Origin: an uncultured Pleurocapsa sp.
Lineage (GTDB): Bacteria > Cyanobacteriota > Cyanobacteriia > Cyanobacteriales > Xenococcaceae
Direction of reading: 5' to 3'
Length of the DNA: 5,798 bases
NCBI GenBank assembly: GCA_937884735.1
Contig: CAKZYI010000726.1
Coordinates: 1 to 5,798, forward strand
Shown here: positions 5,753 through 5,798 of the stretch, piece by piece
Layout of the letters: every line of letters starts with the position of its first letter
How positions within the stretch are numbered: the stretch's first letter is position 1
Program-made: the position numbers and the translations under genes
The notes under the pieces: model-generated
What the model was told of the DNA's origin: nothing
What the model saw: only the letters and a program-made list of their open reading frames with translations
Database searches by the model: none

Positions 5753-5795
5753 TTAACTTTTTACTCTTGATTTAACATCATTAAAATTTGTTAAC
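5753..5795 (-). promoter_or_regulatory. Triple GTTAA motif upstream of the NblA-like gene
   Basis: Read on the - strand, GTTAA occurs three times (5791-5795, 5772-5776, 5753-5757) with exact 19-base spacing, in the 48 bases visible before the start codon. A -10-like TTTAAT lies at 5780-5785, with its -35 region off the window. The spacing is not the 11-base step of a cyanobacterial Pho box, although TTAAC words are shared. It may be an operator or chance in A+T-rich DNA. Confidence 0.25.
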
Positions 5796-5798
5796 TCT

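Noticed and set aside
5753..5795. Pho box upstream of the NblA-like gene
   Set aside because: TTAAC words repeat every 19 bases instead of the 11-base step of known cyanobacterial Pho boxes, and the flanking bases do not fit.

Overview
The window comes from a cyanobacterial chromosome. It is A+T-rich and carries seven exact copies of the octamer GCGATCGC (the HIP1 palindrome typical of many cyanobacteria), where roughly 0.1 would be expected by chance. The proteins agree: pyrH and frr products of cyanobacterial type, a cyanobacterial type II NAD(P)H dehydrogenase, a group 2 sigma-70 factor and an NblA-family protein. NblA points to an organism with phycobilisomes. The genus cannot be named from the sequence alone.

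Layout, left half (+ strand). The 3' part of pyrH (UMP kinase) overlaps frr (ribosome recycling factor) by 14 bases. A 326-base gap follows, holding a consensus-like promoter, a terminator-type hairpin just behind it and a HIP1 site. Next is a lone gene for a type II NAD(P)H:quinone oxidoreductase, followed by a 12-bp inverted repeat in a second long gap (324 bases). The last + strand gene encodes a single-domain response regulator.

Layout, right half (- strand). Transcribed right to left are an NblA-like small protein, a glucose 1-dehydrogenase-like short-chain dehydrogenase and a group 2 sigma factor. The sigma gene converges on the response regulator, and a hairpin with U-rich tails in both directions lies between them.

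How the genes relate. pyrH-frr is a conserved housekeeping pair. The rest has an acclimation flavour: respiratory or photosynthetic redox balance (NDH-2), signalling (receiver protein), transcriptional reprogramming (sigma factor), phycobilisome turnover (NblA-like) and a possible sugar or polyol oxidoreductase. That functional grouping is inference. No mobile element, CRISPR array, tRNA, rRNA or clearly broken gene was seen. I found no convincing new multi-gene system. The items most worth a second look are the divergent NblA-like protein with its triple TTAAC upstream motif, the promoter-plus-terminator arrangement at 1238-1321, and the long inverted repeats in the 3' regions.
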